Shown here: in pieces, positions 60,801-64,000 of the stretch
Numbering within the stretch: position 1 is the first letter of the stretch
How the letters are laid out: every line of letters starts with the position of its first letter
Source of the DNA: Callaeas wilsoni
Lineage: Eukaryota > Chordata > Aves > Passeriformes > Callaeidae
Length of the DNA: 64,000 bases
Direction: 5' to 3'
Assembly: GCA_013398955.1 (NCBI GenBank)
Contig: VWPU01006188.1
Location: 449 to 64,448, forward strand
Made by a program: the position numbers and the translations under genes
Notes under the pieces: generated by a model
Seen by the model: only the letters and a program-made list of their open reading frames with translations
What the model was told of the DNA's origin: nothing
The model's database searches: none

Positions 60801-60925
60801 ATCATAGATTCACTGAATGGCTTGGGTTGGAAGTGATCTTAAATATTATTCAGTTCCAATTCCACATCCACACACAGGGACACCTTCCACTGATTCCAAC
60901 CTGGCCTTGAACACCTCCAGAAAGG
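60801..60925 (-). repeat. CR1 LINE 3' fragment
   Basis: The plus strand reads ATCATAGATTCACTGAATGG, CTTGGGTTGGAAGTGATCTT, GGGACACCTTCCACTGATTC and CCTGGCCTTGAACACCTCCA. It lies 180 bp from solo LTR copy B. Confidence 0.9.
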
Positions 60926-61409
60926 CCCAGACTCACCAAACCAAACTCCTCTCCTCCCGCAAGTCTTTCTTTTTTTTCCCCATAAATGCATCCTGAAAAT
61001 CTTTATCCTCACACTTCTGAGAGGTGCAGGACCACATCCCTGATTGCACCCCTTCCCTGGGACAATGCAAGTAGTATTTAAAAAGTAAGATGATAATTTG
61101 TTCCTCTTTGTCCTCCAGATGCCTGAGGTACAAATCAGCCTTACAGTACTGGGGTTCCTGCACCATCCTGTATCTATGCTTAAGCCTAAAAATTATTGTT
61201 GCTGGTATTTTTTCTTTTCCCCTAAGAGGATGGGAGGTCAGTGACGATGTGTGGATTGTCACAAGCATGCTCAGCTTCCACCTGAAGGTATCCTGTGCCA
61301 GCAGCTCCCCCTGCTCCGCACTGCAAATATCTCCCCTGCGAGGAAAGGCACTTCTCCCTCCCCCTCCTCTCAGCAGCACTGCAAAAACCAACGTAACATC
61401 TGCATTTAC

Positions 61410-62192
61410 CTTTCTGCTTGTTTAAAAACGGCAGTAGGAACGAAGCCAACGGACTTTTTTTGCCAAAGTCCTTGGAAGACACTTTACTTTGGTTAACAAC
61501 AGTTTCTTCAATGGGTTTCTTCAGGATTACTCTTTCCTTCAGCTCCTCGGTGCTGACGGCAGAGGTCGGGGGCTCGGTGCCTATTTTTGGTGCAACAAAG
61601 GAGCTTTTCAGGTAGGACGAGGACTCTGCCAGGTTTTCCCTGTTCATCCTGCTCTCTGTCATTTTACTGGCCTCGTAGTCCGAGGCGTCAGTGCGCGAGT
61701 TGTTCTCTTCCTTGATAATGTCCATGACCTTGGGCTTCATCAGAGGGGAGTCCTGCTCCCTCTTCGGGCTCTCCTCAGAGGCCGAGGAGGCATCGCAGGA
61801 CTCGATGATGAGCTCGCTGTCCAGCTCCGCCTCCCGCTCCTCCCGCAGGATGCTGTACTGGATGGAGGGCGAGGCGGGCGACGGAGGCGGCCCCCCGATG
61901 TGGCTGAAGGTCATGTAGTTGGAGTGCAGCACCTCCTCGGCAGCCAGGGGGTCCTCCGAGACCAGCTCGATCTCCGAGTCGCCGGACTCGGCGCTGCTGG
62001 CTTCGTTGTCGGCGTGCGAGGAGGCGGGAGGGCGGCCGGGCTTGGCCCGCTGGTCCCTCTTCTCCGCGGGAGCGGCTGGCGAGCGCTGCGCCTCCGGGGG
62101 CTCGAAGGAAAAGCTCTTCGCTTCCTTGATGGCACTGATGAGTTCGTCCTCCGACAGGCTGCCTTTGCCCTGCGACTCTGAGCCGGACGGTT
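61410..62192 (-). CDS. RTN1: RTN1-A internal exon (783 bp), acidic disordered region
   Basis: The exon opens after a TGTGGCAG acceptor with the last two bases of a Glu codon. It encodes 260 further complete codons and ends with one base before GTAAAT. Its reading is typical of the RTN1-A middle region: EPSGSESQGKGSLSEDEL at the start, EASSAESGDSEIELVSEDP, then SPASPSIQYSILREEREAEL and IIESCDASSASEESPKREQD, and LPFLNKQK at the end. The content is rich in Ser, Glu and Pro with no membrane segment, so it is predicted to be cytosolic and disordered. The stretch at 61896-61732 matches human RTN1 almost residue for residue as I recall it, while the last third (61730-61450) is much more diverged. 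The phase-1 donor fits the following exon, which begins with CT. Preceding RTN1-A exons are outside the window. Confidence 0.95.
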
Positions 62193-62206
62193 CTGCCACA
62201 CGGGAA

Positions 62207-62296
62207 GGGAAAAAAAAAAAAAAAAAAAAAAAAAAAACAAAAAAAAAAAAATAAAAACTCTTTTTTTTTGGCGTCTTGGAAAAAAAANAAAAAAAA
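62207..62296. repeat. A-rich homopolymer tract (poly-T on the RTN1 strand) with an N
   Basis: The plus strand has an A run of about 28, further long A runs to about 62251, a T run at about 62261-62269, and another A run containing an N at 62288. On the RTN1 strand this gives a very long polypyrimidine tract whose near end is only about 15 bases from the acceptor of the 783-bp exon. Confidence 0.9.
62288..62288. other. Unresolved base (N) in homopolymer
   Basis: A single ambiguous base in an A run, as expected where sequencing could not settle the homopolymer length. Confidence 0.95.
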
Positions 62297-64000
62297 TTAA
62301 GAATCTTATTTATTAAGACTCTTATTTTCCGGCTGCTTAGGAAACAAAGACAGCAGATTTCACATCATCACGTATCCCTCTAGCAGGGCTGGGAGCACAG
62401 GCACAAAGTCTCCCTGTCTGGGATGACTAACAGTAGTAACAGCTTGACCTTATACAGCATTTCCCACGCTGGTGCTCCTTATAAAAGAAGCATCACTTAC
62501 TGCCGAAAAAGATGAGGTACGAGGCAGTGCTGGTCACTGCTTGACCAGTGGCTCAACAACGTGGTTTTCACCAGGAAAATCATCAGTCAAGAGGAACATG
62601 GGCTCAGGGCACACATGCCAGCATCAGACTGTCACCAACAGATCTGATTTGTTCTGGGGACAAATACACAGGGCTGGTGGGTTCTGCTGGTTCCAGAAAC
62701 CCATGTGTAGTTACCTGTAGTTTTGCCAAACTTTAACTTTCAGGTGGAAAGTTTAAGATCAGAAACTTTTCTCAATTTTTTTTAACTTTTTTTTTTTAGT
62801 TGGTTGGCTAGTTGGTTTTTTTATTAATTTGGAGTTTGGTTTTTTTTCAGGGTGTAGGTGGTGAATTCTCTCTGCTTGCTTCTAGCTTAGTTGAGTCCAA
62901 GAATGAAACCAATTTTTTCTGCTATAATTCTTAATATCATTTTGAACTACATTAACCAAAATAATGACTAACTCATCACCCAGAATTTGAAACGAAACAG
63001 ATAAAAATCAGCAACTCAGTCTGCATTTTCTGACTGCAGTTCCCCTGTCACATTGAAACAGCCATCAGGCACACATGGAAATTTGTCCTCTGGAATCCCG
63101 AGTGTTCATTCCCTAATTTGAAGCCATTATTAATATGATATAATATGATATAATATATGGGGTCACTAAGTGGCATTGCAGGTTGTGAGGAGTCAAGAAA
63201 GCCACCAGGAAAATAGATCTCCAAGTTTCCTCCAGCAGATGCTGGTGAAGAGGTCCATGACAGGACACTGCCTGCATCCACAGGGTTGGTACCACAGCGG
63301 GGGAGTTTCCAGCCCCGTGGTTGCAGGTGACACAGACTGCAGACAGGATTAAGCTGCTGGCACTGTTACAACTCACTCCTGTCTGGATGCTGGGAAGTTT
63401 CTGGTGCACTGGGAGCTTGTGCATCCTTCTCCGGCTGCAGGAAGCCGCGTGAGCCGTGCTGCTTTCCTGCATCACCACGTGTGAGCGTTTTCTCCCTGAG
63501 CCATGACTGAATCCGGCACGAGTCCAAACAGGCATGTGATTTCCAGCCCTTGTAGCGCAGCAACGTGCCCTGCCCGGGCTTCACCCCGCTCCTCCCTGCG
63601 CTGGCAGTGCGTAACTCCCAGCCCTGGCATGCACCTTGTGAATAAAACAGTCCTTTGTGGCCAGCAGCAGGGTGTCACATTTACTGTTGGCACTGGGAAG
63701 TGGATAAATACCCACGGCCTTTCAGCGCCAGCGCAGAGACAGACCATGTCTTCCTTCCCCAGAAAGATGAGAGCCAGAGATTAAAAGCAAAACGTTTTCA
63801 AAAGTCTTGATCCAAGCAGGGGGTGACTGGCAGCTTTGCCAGAATGCTTGAGGGGCACCTAGGAGCCACGACTTTGCTGGGTCACTGGGCAGGAATACTA
63901 AGGGCAGGTTTTAAATTTCCTCCTTGCTTATTAATGTGGAGTCTGGGCATGAAACATTCCCCAGCTGCACAAAAGGGGGGAAAATCCAGAGGAAACACCC

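Larger units (their letters stand above)
31641..61409 (-). other. RTN1-A intron upstream of the RTN1-C promoter
   Basis: This is about 30 kb of intron from the donor GTAAAT at 61409 toward the RTN1-C promoter. It contains the two solo LTRs (about 45820-46498 and 60008-60622), CR1 fragments, a 21-bp minisatellite and short microsatellites. Open frames of 263 and 290 codons exist on the sense strand near 38263-39054 and 54453-55325 but resemble no known family. No conserved exon was identified. Confidence 0.8.
14525..64000 (-). other. RTN1: RTN1 gene locus (3' part; 5' exons lie beyond the window)
   Basis: Eight coding exons on the minus strand splice in frame into the reticulon 1 C-terminal region. 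Two alternative upstream parts are visible: a long RTN1-A type exon and a short RTN1-C first exon. Reticulons are endoplasmic reticulum membrane proteins that bend and stabilise tubular ER, and RTN1 is mainly neuronal and neuroendocrine. RTN1 rather than RTN3 or RTN4 is indicated by the C-terminal run QYLGLVRTHIN, by the RTN1-C type N-terminus, and by the acidic serine-rich exon. Intron lengths from right to left are about 42.2 kb (12.1 kb from the RTN1-C exon), 903, 865, 386, 90 and 821 bp. The first exons of RTN1-A were looked for to position 64000 and are not present. Confidence 0.95.
62193..64000 (-). other. RTN1-A intron upstream of the 783-bp exon (partial)
   Basis: This is intron leading into the RTN1-A exon. 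It starts with an extreme T-rich tract on the minus strand at about 62211-62296, then ordinary AT-rich sequence to the window edge. No further RTN1 exon or repeat element was recognised. Confidence 0.75.

Noticed and set aside
61489..62181. 230-codon open frame on the plus strand
   Set aside because: It is the antisense shadow of the CG-rich RTN1-A coding exon.
62193..64000. Searched for the next upstream RTN1-A exon
   Set aside because: No frame resembling the known RTN1-A N-terminal region was found on the minus strand.
1..64000. CRISPR arrays, tRNA or rRNA genes, bacterial operons
   Set aside because: No regularly spaced short repeats with unique spacers, no cloverleaf with A/B boxes noticed, and gene structure is clearly spliced and eukaryotic.

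Overview
This is a vertebrate nuclear window, almost certainly from a bird and probably a passerine. The evidence is about fifteen 5'-truncated CR1 (chicken repeat 1) LINE tails with the avian 3' signature, two related solo retroviral LTRs, and long, repeat-sprinkled introns with canonical GT-AG exons. There is no bacterial gene organisation, no CRISPR array and no RNA gene that I can recognise. Species cannot be named from sequence alone.

The only protein-coding gene I can support is RTN1 (reticulon 1, also neuroendocrine-specific protein), on the minus strand. It enters from the right edge and ends near 14525. In transcription order the window holds: the internal 783-bp exon of the long isoform RTN1-A (62192-61410); about 30 kb of intron; the promoter and first coding exon of the short isoform RTN1-C (31325-31265); 12 kb of intron; then six exons shared by all isoforms (19161-18954, 18050-17912, 17046-16977, 16590-16544, 16453-16395, 15573-15531). 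A 3' UTR of about 1 kb follows and ends at a well-formed poly(A) signal. All exon phases agree. The RTN1-C reading frame sums to exactly 208 codons plus stop, the same length as human RTN1-C. The 5' exons of RTN1-A lie beyond base 64000.

Positions 1-14524 are downstream intergenic DNA with no gene I can support. They hold CR1 fragments, an A/C-rich low-complexity block, and an unusual cluster of short tandem duplications in the first 2.7 kb. The large introns carry most of the CR1 copies, two same-orientation solo LTRs 14 kb apart, a perfect (GAATA)n microsatellite and a 21-bp AT-rich minisatellite.

Most worth a second look are: a pair of perfect inverted repeats upstream of the RTN1-C start; a CpG-rich block just downstream of that exon; loss of the expected RTN1-B start ATG, replaced by CTG; a sharply conserved island inside the otherwise diverged RTN1-A exon; and a very long poly-T tract, with an unresolved base, against the RTN1-A exon acceptor. 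I found no convincing wholly new biological system.
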